In this document: one piece after another, positions 25,703 through 34,353 of the stretch
How the letters are laid out: each line of letters opens with the position of its first letter
Numbering within the stretch: position 1 is the stretch's first letter
From: Streptomyces rimosus subsp. rimosus
GTDB taxonomy: Bacteria > Actinomycetota > Actinomycetes > Streptomycetales > Streptomycetaceae
Assembly: GCF_000720725.1 (NCBI RefSeq)
Contig: NZ_JOCQ01000028.1
Coordinates: forward strand, 24,018-88,017
DNA: 64,000 nt
Reading direction: 5' to 3'
Notes under the pieces: model-generated
What the model was told of the DNA's origin: nothing
Database searches by the model: none
Seen by the model: only the letters and a program-made list of their open reading frames with translations
Made by a program: the position numbers and the translations under genes

Positions 25703-27571
25703 ATGACCGAGCAGGCCTCCGGGGCCCACCATCCGCAGCCGCGGGCCCGTCACTCCGGCGGGGCGCACGCACCCGCCACCGTGGAGCACGTCACGGGCGC
25801 GCAGTCCCTCATCCGTTCGCTCGAAGAGGTCGGGGCCGACACCGTGTTCGGCATTCCGGGGGGCGCCATCCTCCCCGCGTACGACCCGATGATGGATTCC
25901 TCGAAGGTCCGCCACGTCCTGGTCCGCCACGAGCAGGGTGCGGGCCACGCCGCCACCGGCTACGCCCAGGCCACCGGCAAGGTCGGCGTGTGCATGGCCA
26001 CCTCGGGGCCCGGTGCCACCAACCTCGTCACCCCGATCGCCGACGCCCACATGGACTCCGTCCCGATGGTCGCGATCACCGGCCAGGTCGCCTCCAAGGC
26101 GATCGGCACGGACGCCTTCCAGGAGGCGGACATCTGCGGCATCACCATGCCGATCACCAAGCACAACTTCCTGGTCACCGACGCGGCCGAGATCCCCCGC
26201 ACCATCGCCGAGGCGTTCCACATCGCCTCCACCGGCCGCCCCGGGCCGGTCCTGGTGGACATCGCCAAGGACGCCCTCCAGGCGCAGACGACCTTCTCCT
26301 GGCCGCCGCACACCGAGCTGCCCGGCTACCGCCCGGTGACCAAGCCGCACGCCAAGCAGATCCGCGAGGCCGCCCGGCTGATCACCGAGGCGCGGCGCCC
26401 GGTCCTGTACGTCGGCGGCGGCGTGCTGAAGTCCGGCGCCACCGCCGAACTGAAGGTGCTGGCCGAGCTGACCGGCGCGCCCGTCACCACCACCCTGATG
26501 GCCCTGGGCGCCTTCCCCGACACCCACCCGCAGCACCTGGGCATGCCCGGCATGCACGGTACGGTCGCCGCCGTCACCGCCCTGCAGAAGTCCGACCTGA
26601 TCGTCGCCCTCGGCGCCCGCTTCGACGACCGCGTCACCGGCAAGCTGGACTCCTTCGCCCCGCTGGCCAAGATCGTGCACGCCGACATCGACCCGGCCGA
26701 GATCGGCAAGAACCGCGCGGCCGACGTGCCGATCGTCGGCGACGCCCGCGAGGTCATCGCCGACCTGGTCGTCGCCCTCCAGGCCGAGCACGCGGCCGGC
26801 CACGCCGGCGACTACACCGCCTGGTGGAAGGACCTCGACCGCTGGCGCGAGACCTACCCGCTCGGCTACACCCACCCGGACGACGGCAGCCTGGCCCCGC
26901 AGCAGGTCATCCAGCGCCTGGGCGAGCTGGCCCCCGAGGGCACCATCTACGCGGCGGGCGTCGGCCAGCACCAGATGTGGGCCGCCCACTTCATCGACTA
27001 CGACACGCCGTCCACCTGGCTGAACTCCGGCGGCGCCGGGACGATGGGCTACGCCGTCCCGGCCGCCATGGGCGCCAAGGCCGGCCGTCCCGACCGTACG
27101 GTCTGGGCCGTGGACGGCGACGGCTGCTTCCAGATGACCAACCAGGAGCTGGTCACCTGCGCGCTGAACAACATCCCGATCAAGGTCGCCATCATCAACA
27201 ACGGCGCCCTCGGCATGGTCCGCCAGTGGCAGACGCTGTTCTACAACCAGCGCTACTCCAACACCGTCCTGCACAGCGGCCCCGAGGACTGCGCCGCCAC
27301 GGCGGAGGTGGCCGGCGCCGGCACCCGCGTGCCGGACTTCGTCAAGCTGGCCGAGGCGATGGGCTGTGTCGCGATGCGCTGCGAGGACCCGGCCGAGCTG
27401 GATGCGGTGATCGCCAAGGCGAACGCGATCAACGACCGGCCGGTCGTGGTGGACTTCATCGTCCACGAGGACGCCCAGGTCTGGCCGATGGTCGCGGCCG
27501 GCACCTCCAACGACGAGGTCATGGCGGCCCGCGGCGTCCGCCCCGACTTCGGCGACAGCGAAGACGACTGA
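25703..27571 (+). CDS. ilvB: Acetolactate (acetohydroxyacid) synthase large subunit
   Basis: This TPP enzyme (622 aa) condenses pyruvate with pyruvate or 2-ketobutyrate, the first common step of Val/Leu/Ile synthesis. The catalytic Glu lies in VLVRHEQGAGHAATGYAQAT. TPP and Mg binding is seen in WAVDGDGCFQMTNQELVTCA with the downstream Asn pair in NNIPIKVAIINNGALGMV. Residues 1-35 are a poorly conserved extension. It is followed after 47 bp by ilvN and then ilvC. Expression should depend on the leader attenuator at 25529-25646. Confidence 0.97.
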   Translation: MTEQASGAHHPQPRARHSGGAHAPATVEHVTGAQSLIRSLEEVGADTVFGIPGGAILPAYDPMMDSSKVRHVLVRHEQGAGHAATGYAQATGKVGVCMATSGPGATNLVTPIADAHMDSVPMVAITGQVASKAIGTDAFQEADICGITMPITKHNFLVTDAAEIPRTIAEAFHIASTGRPGPVLVDIAKDALQAQTTFSWPPHTELPGYRPVTKPHAKQIREAARLITEARRPVLYVGGGVLKSGATAELKVLAELTGAPVTTTLMALGAFPDTHPQHLGMPGMHGTVAAVTALQKSDLIVALGARFDDRVTGKLDSFAPLAKIVHADIDPAEIGKNRAADVPIVGDAREVIADLVVALQAEHAAGHAGDYTAWWKDLDRWRETYPLGYTHPDDGSLAPQQVIQRLGELAPEGTIYAAGVGQHQMWAAHFIDYDTPSTWLNSGGAGTMGYAVPAAMGAKAGRPDRTVWAVDGDGCFQMTNQELVTCALNNIPIKVAIINNGALGMVRQWQTLFYNQRYSNTVLHSGPEDCAATAEVAGAGTRVPDFVKLAEAMGCVAMRCEDPAELDAVIAKANAINDRPVVVDFIVHEDAQVWPMVAAGTSNDEVMAARGVRPDFGDSEDD

Positions 27572-27618
27572 GCCACCGGGACGCGCGAGACACGCGGATA
27601 GAAGGAAGAAGACCGACC

Positions 27619-28143
27619 ATGTCCAAGCACACGCTCTCCGTCCTGGTGGAGAACACCCCCGGCATCCTGGCCCGGATCGCCGCGCTGTTCTCCCGCCGCG
27701 GATTCAACATCGACTCGCTCGCCGTCGGCGTCACCGAGCACCCCGACATCTCCCGCATCACCATCGTCGTGAGTGTCGAATCGCTCCCCCTGGAGCAGGT
27801 CACCAAGCAGCTCAACAAGCTCGTCAACGTCCTGAAGATCGTCGAGCTGGAACCCGGCTCCGCGGTCCAGCGGGAACTGGTGCTGGCCAAGGTGCGCGCC
27901 GACAACGAGACCCGCTCGCAGATCGTCGAGATCGTGCAGCTCTTCCGCGCCAAGACCGTCGACGTCTCCCCGGACGCGGTGACCATCGAGGCGACCGGCA
28001 GCAGCGACAAGCTCGAAGCGATGCTCAAGATGCTGGAGCCGTTCGGCATCAAGGAGTTGGTGCAGTCCGGCACCATCGCCATAGGGCGCGGCGCCCGGTC
28101 CATCACGGACCGCTCGCTGCGCGCCCTGGACCGCTCCGCCTGA
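27619..28143 (+). CDS. ilvN: Acetolactate synthase small (regulatory) subunit
   Basis: This 174-aa regulatory partner of IlvB confers activation and valine feedback inhibition. The N-terminal ACT domain is HTLSVLVENTPGILARIAAL followed by FSRRGFNIDSLAVGVTEHPD, whose Gly/Asn-containing turn binds the effector. The C-terminal half (QIVEIVQLFRAKTVDVSPDA) is the typical IlvH/IlvN second domain. The start is the ATG at 27619 after GGAAGAAG. Confidence 0.96.
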   Translation: MSKHTLSVLVENTPGILARIAALFSRRGFNIDSLAVGVTEHPDISRITIVVSVESLPLEQVTKQLNKLVNVLKIVELEPGSAVQRELVLAKVRADNETRSQIVEIVQLFRAKTVDVSPDAVTIEATGSSDKLEAMLKMLEPFGIKELVQSGTIAIGRGARSITDRSLRALDRSA

Positions 28144-28247
28144 ACCGTCCGGGCCCGCCCGGACCGTATCGCGAGACCCCCGAACCTTTCCTCCCGCGCC
28201 CGACGTAATGTGTCGGGCAACCAGCTAGATCCAAGGAGATACCCGAA

Positions 28248-29246
28248 GTGGCCGAGCTGTTCTACGACGACGACGCCGACCTGTCCATCATCCAGGGCCG
28301 CAAGGTCGCGGTTCTCGGCTACGGCAGCCAGGGCCACGCCCACGCCCTCTCCCTGCGCGACTCGGGCGTCGACGTGCGCGTCGGCCTGCACGAGGGCTCG
28401 AAGTCGAAGGTCAAGGCCGAGGAGCAGGGGCTGCGCGTGGTCAGCCCCGCCGAGGCGGCCGCCGAGGCCGACGTCATCATGATCCTGGTGCCGGACCCGA
28501 TCCAGGCCAAGGTCTACGAGGAGTCCGTCAAGGACAACCTGAAGGACGGCGACGCGCTGTTCTTCGGTCACGGCCTGAACATCCGCTACGGCTTCATCAA
28601 GCCGCCGCAGGGCGTCGACGTGTGCATGGTCGCCCCCAAGGGCCCGGGCCACCTGGTGCGCCGCCAGTACGAGGAGGGCCGCGGCGTGCCGTGCATCGCG
28701 GCCGTCGAGCAGGACGCCTCCGGCGACGCCTTCGCGCTGGCCCTGTCGTACGCCAAGGCCATCGGCGGCACCCGCGCCGGCGTCATCAAGACCACCTTCA
28801 CCGAGGAGACCGAGACCGACCTGTTCGGTGAGCAGGCGGTGCTCTGCGGCGGTGCCTCGGCGCTGGTCAAGGCGGGCTTCGAGACGCTGGTCGAGGCCGG
28901 CTACCAGCCGGAGATCGCGTACTTCGAGTGCCTGCACGAGCTGAAGCTCATCGTGGACCTCATGTACGAGGGCGGCCTGGAGAAGATGCGCTGGTCGGTC
29001 TCCGAGACCGCCGAGTGGGGCGACTACGTCACCGGCCCGCGGATCGTCAACGACGCCACCAAGGCCGAGATGAAGAAGGTGCTCGCCGAGATCCAGGACG
29101 GCACCTTCGCGAACAACTGGATGGCGGAGTACAACGCCGGTCTGCCGAAGTACAACGAGTACAAGAAGGCCGACGAGGACCACCTGCTGGAGACCACCGG
29201 CAAGAAGCTCCGCAAGCTCATGAGCTGGGTCGACGAGGAGCAGTAA
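28248..29246 (+). CDS. ilvC: Ketol-acid reductoisomerase (class I)
   Basis: This enzyme (332 aa, class I length) isomerises and reduces acetohydroxyacids with NADPH and Mg. The Rossmann motif is VAVLGYGSQGHAHALSLRDS. The two metal-site helices are visible as TFTEETETDLFGEQAVLCGG and YFECLHELKLIVDLMYEGGL. GTG start with a strong AAGGAGA. It is the third gene of the ilvBNC unit, 104 bp after ilvN, and is closed by a terminator. Confidence 0.97.
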   Translation: MAELFYDDDADLSIIQGRKVAVLGYGSQGHAHALSLRDSGVDVRVGLHEGSKSKVKAEEQGLRVVSPAEAAAEADVIMILVPDPIQAKVYEESVKDNLKDGDALFFGHGLNIRYGFIKPPQGVDVCMVAPKGPGHLVRRQYEEGRGVPCIAAVEQDASGDAFALALSYAKAIGGTRAGVIKTTFTEETETDLFGEQAVLCGGASALVKAGFETLVEAGYQPEIAYFECLHELKLIVDLMYEGGLEKMRWSVSETAEWGDYVTGPRIVNDATKAEMKKVLAEIQDGTFANNWMAEYNAGLPKYNEYKKADEDHLLETTGKKLRKLMSWVDEEQ

Positions 29247-29256
29247 GCCGTCCGGC

Positions 29257-29286
29257 ACGGGGCCGTGGCAGTCGCCGCGGCCCCGT
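29257..29286 (+). terminator. Terminator after ilvC
   Basis: ACGGGGCCG (29257-29265) pairs with CGGCCCCGT (29278-29286) with a short structured loop, starting 10 nt after the ilvC stop. Confidence 0.75.
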
Positions 29287-29566
29287 TCGCCGTGACCGGA
29301 CCCGTCACCGGCCGGTCAGTGGACCGTCAGCGCCGTGCGCGACGTTGTCCATCCCGTCACACCCCTACCGGGTGATCCTTCCGAAACGGCGGATGAACGG
29401 AAGGGGCCCGCCACTACACTGCACAGCACAAGCGCGTCAGGCTCACAGCGTCGTGCGTCTTCCACGCGGCTGCCCCCTTCACCGCCTTCGGCCGTCGGGA
29501 CGGCCGTCCTCACCCGTTGCCGCAAGGGGCACGGGAGGGGCCCCCAGGACTAGTGAGGAAGACCAC
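29287..29566. other. serA upstream region
   Basis: No gene is seen. A 7-bp inverted repeat (CCTTCCG 29377-29383, CGGAAGG 29398-29404) surrounds a TGAACG-like element. A TACACT at 29414-29419 could be a -10 box about 150 nt before serA. The promoter call is weak. Confidence 0.35.
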
Positions 29567-31159
29567 GTGAGCTCGAAACCTGTCGTTCTGATCGCCGAGG
29601 AACTCTCGCCCGCAACCGTCGACGCCCTCGGCCCGGACTTCGAGATCCGGCACTGCAACGGCGCCGACCGCGCCGAGCTGCTGCCCGCCATCGCCGATGT
29701 CGACGCGATCCTCGTGCGCAGCGCCACCAAGGTGGACGCCGAGGCCATCGCCGCCGCCCGCAAGCTGAAGGTCGTCGCCCGCGCCGGCGTCGGCCTGGAC
29801 AATGTCGACGTCTCCGCCGCCACCAAGGCCGGCGTGATGGTCGTCAACGCGCCGACGTCCAACATCGTCACCGCCGCCGAGCTGGCCTGCGGCCTGCTGA
29901 TCGCCACCGCCCGCAACATCCCGCAGGCCAACACCGCCCTGAAGAACGGCGAGTGGAAGCGCAGCAAGTACACCGGCGTCGAGCTGTCCGAGAAGGTCCT
30001 CGGCGTGGTCGGCCTCGGCCGCATCGGCGTGCTGGTCGCGCAGCGGATGTCCGCCTTCGGCATGAAGATCGTCGCGTACGACCCGTACGTGCAGCCCGCC
30101 CGCGCCGCGCAGATGGGCGTCAAGCTGGTCTCCCTGGAGGAGCTGCTGGAGGTCTCGGACTTCATCACCGTCCACCTCCCCAAGACCCCCGAGACCATCG
30201 GCCTGATCGGCGACGACGCGCTGCGCAAGGTCAAGCCGACGGTGCGCGTCGTCAACGCCGCGCGCGGCGGCATCGTGGACGAGGCCGCGCTGGCCAGTGC
30301 CCTCAAGGAGGGCCGGGTGGCCGGCGCCGGCCTGGACGTGTACGCCACCGAGCCCTGTACGGACTCCCCGCTGTTCGAGTTCGACCAGGTCGTCGCCACC
30401 CCGCACCTCGGCGCCTCGACCGGCGAGGCGCAGGAGAAGGCGGGCATCGCGGTCGCCAAGTCGGTGCGCCTGGCGCTGGCGGGCGAACTGGTGCCGGACG
30501 CGGTCAACGTCCAGGGCGGCGTGATCGCCGAGGACGTCAAGCCGGGGCTGCCGCTGGCCGAGCGGCTGGGCCGGATCTTCACCGCGCTGGCGGGCGAGGT
30601 CGCGGTCCGCCTCGACGTCGAGGTGTACGGCGAGATCACCCAGCACGACGTCAAGGTGCTGGAGCTGTCCGCGCTCAAGGGCGTGTTCGAGGATGTGGTC
30701 GCCGAGACCGTCTCGTATGTGAACGCCCCGCTGTTCGCGCAGGAGCGCGGTGTCGAGGTACGCCTGACCACCAGCAGCGAGTCGGCCGAGCACCGCAACG
30801 TGGTCACCGTGCGCGGCACCCTGTCCGGCGGCGACGAGATCTCCATCTCCGGCACCCTGGCCGGCAACAAGAACCAGCAGAAGATCGTCGCGGTCGGCGA
30901 GCACTCCATCGACCTCGCGCTCGCCGACCACATGGCCTTCCTGCGCTACGGCGACCGCCCCGGCGTCGTCGGCACGCTCGGCCGGATCCTCGGCGAGGCG
31001 GGCATCAACATCGCGGGCATGCAGGTCTCCCGGGCCGACGCGGGCGGCGAGGCGCTGGTCGCACTCACCGTGGACGACACGATCCCGGCGGCGGTGCTCA
31101 GCGAGATCGCCGAGGAGATCGGCGCCACCTCGGCGCGCGCGGTCAACCTCGCGGACTGA
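29567..31159 (+). CDS. serA: D-3-phosphoglycerate dehydrogenase (long ACT form)
   Basis: This is the first enzyme of serine synthesis (530 aa), oxidising 3-phosphoglycerate with NAD. The substrate and nucleotide domains carry VVGLGRIGVLVAQRM. The catalytic residues lie in VVNAARGGIVDE (Arg), LDVYATEPCTDSPLFEFD (Glu) and VATPHLGASTGEAQE (His). After residue ~315 there is the allosteric-substrate-binding domain and then a C-terminal ACT domain (RYGDRPGVVGTLGRILGEAG), where serine binds in this type. The GTG start at 29567 is 10 nt after GTGAGGAAG. It sits between ilvC and leuB as in other streptomycetes. Confidence 0.96.
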   Translation: MSSKPVVLIAEELSPATVDALGPDFEIRHCNGADRAELLPAIADVDAILVRSATKVDAEAIAAARKLKVVARAGVGLDNVDVSAATKAGVMVVNAPTSNIVTAAELACGLLIATARNIPQANTALKNGEWKRSKYTGVELSEKVLGVVGLGRIGVLVAQRMSAFGMKIVAYDPYVQPARAAQMGVKLVSLEELLEVSDFITVHLPKTPETIGLIGDDALRKVKPTVRVVNAARGGIVDEAALASALKEGRVAGAGLDVYATEPCTDSPLFEFDQVVATPHLGASTGEAQEKAGIAVAKSVRLALAGELVPDAVNVQGGVIAEDVKPGLPLAERLGRIFTALAGEVAVRLDVEVYGEITQHDVKVLELSALKGVFEDVVAETVSYVNAPLFAQERGVEVRLTTSSESAEHRNVVTVRGTLSGGDEISISGTLAGNKNQQKIVAVGEHSIDLALADHMAFLRYGDRPGVVGTLGRILGEAGINIAGMQVSRADAGGEALVALTVDDTIPAAVLSEIAEEIGATSARAVNLAD

Positions 31160-31218
31160 CGCCACGACCGGTCCACGCACCACCGGGCCCGGACCCCGCT
31201 GCGGCGGGAGTCCGGGCC

Positions 31219-31314
31219 CGTGCCGTACGGGCGCCGGGTCCCGCTGTCGTACGGGCGTCAGGGCCCGCTGCCGTACCGGCGTGCGGGCCATCTGCCGTAC
31301 GGCCGTCGCGGCCC
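31219..31314. repeat. Four 24-bp imperfect tandem repeats in the serA downstream region
   Basis: Units at 31219-31242, 31243-31266, 31267-31290 and 31291-31314 each have the core CTGCCGTACGGGCGT or a near form, followed by a G/C-rich half ending in CC. They lie in the 335-bp gap before the PRC-barrel gene, which otherwise holds no gene. One forward frame would read repeated Leu-Pro-Tyr-Gly-Arg-Arg-Gly-Pro, but it has no supporting start signal. Confidence 0.85.
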
Positions 31315-31494
31315 GGTGGGTGATCCCGCAACGATTCACCCGTTCGGCGTAGCGCGGGGGGATGCCGGGCGCCCCGGAAACTCGCCGTCGGACCGGTGTT
31401 CCGGGGGATTTCCGACTCGCTGCGCTTCGCGGGGCGGCGCGCAATGGGAACTGCGCGTGCCCCCTGCCGGCGCGTGCGGAAGGAGAGCGACGCC

Positions 31495-32469
31495 ATGAAT
31501 GCACCCCTGGGTGAGAACCCTCAGGATCTGACCGGCATGAACGTGGTCGACGCGGAGGGCACCAAGGTGGGCTCGGTCCAGCAGGTCTACCGGGACGACG
31601 CCACCGACGCGCCCGAATGGATCACCGTGCGCACCGGTCTGTTCGGCATGAAGGAGACCTTCGTACCGCTCGCCGGGGCCCGGCGCGTGGGCGACGAATG
31701 CCAGGTCCCGTACACCAAGGACCAGATCAAGGACGCGCCGCGGATCGACGCGGACGGCCACCTGGAGCCGGGCGAGGAGGAACGGCTCTACCGGCACTAC
31801 GGCATGGCGCGTCCGGGCACCGCACCGTCCGGCACCGTGCCGGGCCGCACCACGACCACCGGCGCCGGAATGGGCACCGCCGGAGCCGCCGGGGCGGCGG
31901 GAATGCGCCCGCCGGAGGAGCGCCGCCGGGAGCGGGCCGAGTCCAGGCCGCTGGCGGGCGCCGGGGCCGGCGCCATGGCCATGTCCCGCGGCCGCGACAC
32001 CGACGCGCGCTCCAAGGAGCAGAACCCGGAGATGATCGTCTCCGAGGAGCACGTCGAGCTGGGCACCGAGTCGCACGAGGCCGGCCACGCCCGGCTGCGC
32101 AAGCACGTGACCAGCGAGGAGGTGCACCGCACCGTACCGGTCAGCCATGACGAGGCACGCATCCGGCGCGAGAAGATCAGCGAAGAGGACCGCCGCAAGG
32201 GCCGCACCCAGCGGACCGAACTCGGCGACGGCGAGGTCGACGTCACGCTCTACGAGGAGCAGGTCGTCGTACGCAAGGAGAACGTGCCGGTCGAGCGGAT
32301 CCGGCTGGAGACCGAGCGGGTCACCGAACAGCAGGAGGTCAACACCGAAGTCCACCGGGAAGAGGTGGAGTTCGACGACGGCAAGGGCACCGAGCGGCGC
32401 GGCCGGCGTGGCCGGGGCGGCCCGGGCCCGGAGCGGGGCCGCGGCATGGGGCCCGAGCGGGGCCGGTAG
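31495..32469 (+). CDS. PRC-barrel and DUF2382 (YsnF/AvaK-type) stress protein
   Basis: This is a 324-aa cytoplasmic protein. Residues ~10-95 are a PRC barrel (LTGMNVVDAEGTKVGSVQQV). A flexible Thr/Ala/Gly-rich linker covers ~105-165. Residues ~175-305 are a DUF2382 domain with its hallmark alternating charges (VSEEHVELGTESHEAGHARL, LYEEQVVVRKENVPVERIRL, TEVHREEVEFDDGKG). The last 20 residues are an RGRGG-type basic tail. Such proteins are linked to general stress responses in actinobacteria and Bacillus, with no defined chemistry. A strong GGAAGGAGAG precedes the ATG. Confidence 0.88.
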   Translation: MNAPLGENPQDLTGMNVVDAEGTKVGSVQQVYRDDATDAPEWITVRTGLFGMKETFVPLAGARRVGDECQVPYTKDQIKDAPRIDADGHLEPGEEERLYRHYGMARPGTAPSGTVPGRTTTTGAGMGTAGAAGAAGMRPPEERRRERAESRPLAGAGAGAMAMSRGRDTDARSKEQNPEMIVSEEHVELGTESHEAGHARLRKHVTSEEVHRTVPVSHDEARIRREKISEEDRRKGRTQRTELGDGEVDVTLYEEQVVVRKENVPVERIRLETERVTEQQEVNTEVHREEVEFDDGKGTERRGRRGRGGPGPERGRGMGPERGR

Positions 32470-32552
32470 GACCGGCGCGCGAGGCGCCGCCGCTTCCGGC
32501 GGTTCCGCCGTACGCAGGGCCCGGCCCGCCGCACCGCGCGTGTGGCGGGCCG

Positions 32553-32608
32553 GTGCCGTACGGATACGGGCGTACCGCGGTTGCCGTACGGATATGGGCG
32601 TACCGCGG
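32553..32608. repeat. Two 28-bp direct repeats upstream of a TetR gene
   Basis: Units at 32553-32580 and 32581-32608 are identical except at two positions. Their core is TGCCGTACGGATAYGGGCGT followed by ACCGCGG. They abut head to tail and end 60 bp before the TetR start, just upstream of an inverted repeat. They may be operators or a remnant repeat family. Confidence 0.85.
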
Positions 32609-32609
32609 T

Positions 32610-32662
32610 CGGACAGCCGTATGAGACGCCCGTCCAGGACGGCTGTCCGGCGGGCTTAGGCT
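32610..32662 (+). promoter_or_regulatory. Inverted repeat and leaderless -10 box of the TetR gene
   Basis: CGGACAGCCGT (32610-32620) and ACGGCTGTCCG (32639-32649) form an 11-bp inverted repeat with an 18-nt spacer. TAGGCT at 32657-32662 lies 6 nt before the ATG, the usual geometry of a leaderless streptomycete transcript. The right arm would overlap the -35 to -10 spacer, which fits self-repression by the TetR protein. Confidence 0.55.
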
Positions 32663-32668
32663 GGCCGC

Positions 32669-33331
32669 ATGGGACACCGCGAAGACCTGCTGGAAGGCGC
32701 CAAGCGCTGCCTGCTCGACAAGGGGTACGCACGCACCACCGCCCGCGACATCGTGGCCGCCTCCGGTGCCAACCTCGCCTCCATCGGCTACCACTACGGC
32801 TCCAAGGACGTCCTGATGCGCCAGGCGCTGGTGGAGACGATCGCGGAGTGGGGCGCGGGGTTCGCCGGTACGGACGAGACCGGCGGGCCGGCGGCGGGCG
32901 GCGACCCGGTGGAGCGGTTCGCGGCCATGTGGGACCGCATTCTGCGGCGCTTCCAGGAACAGCGGGAGTTCGTGACCTCCCAGGTCGAGGTGCTCGGCCT
33001 GCTGCCCCGCGACCCCGAGCTGCGCACCGCGCTGGCCTCGGTCCTGCCGGAGGGCGGCGAGGGGCTGGTCGCGGTCTTCGAGGGCGTACCGGACAGCGAG
33101 GTCGACGCGGAGGCGGCACGCGTCGTCGGCTCCTTCTACCAGGCGCTGCTCACCGGCCTGATGGTGCAGTCCCTGATCACCCCCGCGTCGGTGCCCTCGG
33201 GCGGCGATCTGGTGGCGGCGATGCGGCGGGTCCTGTCGGGCTCGGTGCTCGGGCCGCGTGCGGGGCGTACGGAAGATGAAGGCGGCGCGACGGGTGGGGG
33301 AGGCGGCCGGGCTCCGGACGCCACGCACTGA
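32669..33331 (+). CDS. TetR/AcrR-family regulator
   Basis: This gene encodes 220 aa. The N-terminal HTH is complete: AKRCLLDKGYARTTARDIVA then ASGANLASIGYHYGSKDVLM, with the recognition helix around SIGYHYGS. The C-terminal ligand domain is all-helical, and the last ~15 residues are a Gly-rich tail. Its target is unknown. Its own promoter carries an inverted repeat and two 28-bp repeats. The convergent SDR gene ends 136 bp away. Confidence 0.88.
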   Translation: MGHREDLLEGAKRCLLDKGYARTTARDIVAASGANLASIGYHYGSKDVLMRQALVETIAEWGAGFAGTDETGGPAAGGDPVERFAAMWDRILRRFQEQREFVTSQVEVLGLLPRDPELRTALASVLPEGGEGLVAVFEGVPDSEVDAEAARVVGSFYQALLTGLMVQSLITPASVPSGGDLVAAMRRVLSGSVLGPRAGRTEDEGGATGGGGGRAPDATH

Positions 33332-33467
33332 CCGACGGCGGCGGGGCCCCACCGCAGATGCCGCTGACCGGCGGCCGCAGCGCCGTTCCGAGCCGGGTCT
33401 ACAGGTCGATGCCGTACGTCGTCACAGGCGATGCCGTCGAGGAAGTCGAGGAAGACGGCGGCAGGAC

Positions 33468-34184
33468 TCACCAGGGCACGGTCCTTCCCGAGCGGTCCAG
33501 ATACGCCAGGCCCGGCGTGCCCAGCCTGGACAGCAGGACGTCCAGCAACAGCGGCACACTCTCCTCGACGCTGTACGGCGCGTCCGGCCCCCCGAGTGCG
33601 GTGCGTATCCAGCCCGGCGCCATGAGGACGAAGCCGCGTCGCGTCCCGGCCTGCCGGACCGCGAAGCTGCGCATGAACATGTTCAGGGCCGCTTTGCTTC
33701 CCCGGTAGACCTCGCGGCCCGCGTTCGTGTTGTTCGTGATGCTGCCCTGTCCGGACGACATCACCCCGATGAGTCCGGTGGGGGAAACGAGGTCTTCGAG
33801 CGCTTCGATGACGCGCATGGGACTGAGGGCGTTGGTGACCATCACCTCGACGAAATCGGCTGTCGGAACCGCGCCGATCGGTGTCAGCTCGTTGTTCGTG
33901 GTGCCCGCGTTGACGAAGAGCACGTCGAACCGGCGTTGCGCGAGGCGTTCGTGCAGGGGCGCCAGGTGGCCGGGCTCGTTGATGTCGAGTCGCTCGATGG
34001 TGAGCCGTCCGCCGGCCCGGTCCGCGAGATCGTGCAGGGGTGTGTGGGCCGTGGTGTCGCGGACCGTGCCGACGACATCCCAGCCCCGGTCGAGGAATTC
34101 GGCCGCCATGGCTTGGCCGAGGCCGCGTGAGGCACCGATGAGGAGTGCGGTCGGTGTGCCCCGGCCCGTGTCAGTCGATGACAT
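33468..34184 (-). CDS. Short-chain dehydrogenase/reductase
   Basis: This is a 238-aa classical SDR. The cofactor motif is ALLIGASRGLGQAMAAEF (TGxxxGxG type, here GASRGLG), and NAG is in LFVNAGTTNNE. The catalytic Ser lies in IGVMSSGQGSI and the YxxxK pair in EVYRGSKAALNMF. The Arg at the end of the cofactor loop (TVRDTT) suggests NADP. It is divergent from an Lrp-type regulator, with a perfect palindrome between them, so that regulator probably controls it. Confidence 0.88.
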   Translation of the reverse strand: MSSTDTGRGTPTALLIGASRGLGQAMAAEFLDRGWDVVGTVRDTTAHTPLHDLADRAGGRLTIERLDINEPGHLAPLHERLAQRRFDVLFVNAGTTNNELTPIGAVPTADFVEVMVTNALSPMRVIEALEDLVSPTGLIGVMSSGQGSITNNTNAGREVYRGSKAALNMFMRSFAVRQAGTRRGFVLMAPGWIRTALGGPDAPYSVEESVPLLLDVLLSRLGTPGLAYLDRSGRTVPW

Positions 34185-34225
34185 CCGGCGTCATCTCCGT
34201 TCTTTACGCGGTGAGCTCTTCGGGT

Positions 34226-34285
34226 GTGTCACCGAGGCCCGGGGGTGGCGTCGGCCGGTGACACGGCCACGGCTTCGAAGCCGTG
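34226..34285. promoter_or_regulatory. Operator-like palindromes between the SDR and Lrp genes
   Basis: CACGGCTTCGAAGCCGTG at 34268-34285 is a perfect 18-bp palindrome. Next to it, GTGTCACCG (34226-34234) and CGGTGACAC (34256-34264) form a 9-bp inverted repeat. Both lie in the 169-bp divergent promoter region and are natural candidates for Lrp/AsnC binding. Confidence 0.6.
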
Positions 34286-34353
34286 CGTGACGAGTGTGTG
34301 CGCCGGGTCGTCGCCGGAGCGAGCCGAAGGGGCCCGGCCGTAGGATTCCTCCC

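Noticed and set aside
31220..31498. Forward frame with repeated LPYGRRGP residues
   Set aside because: It arises from the 24-bp tandem repeats, has no ribosome binding site, and runs into the start of the real PRC-barrel gene in another frame.
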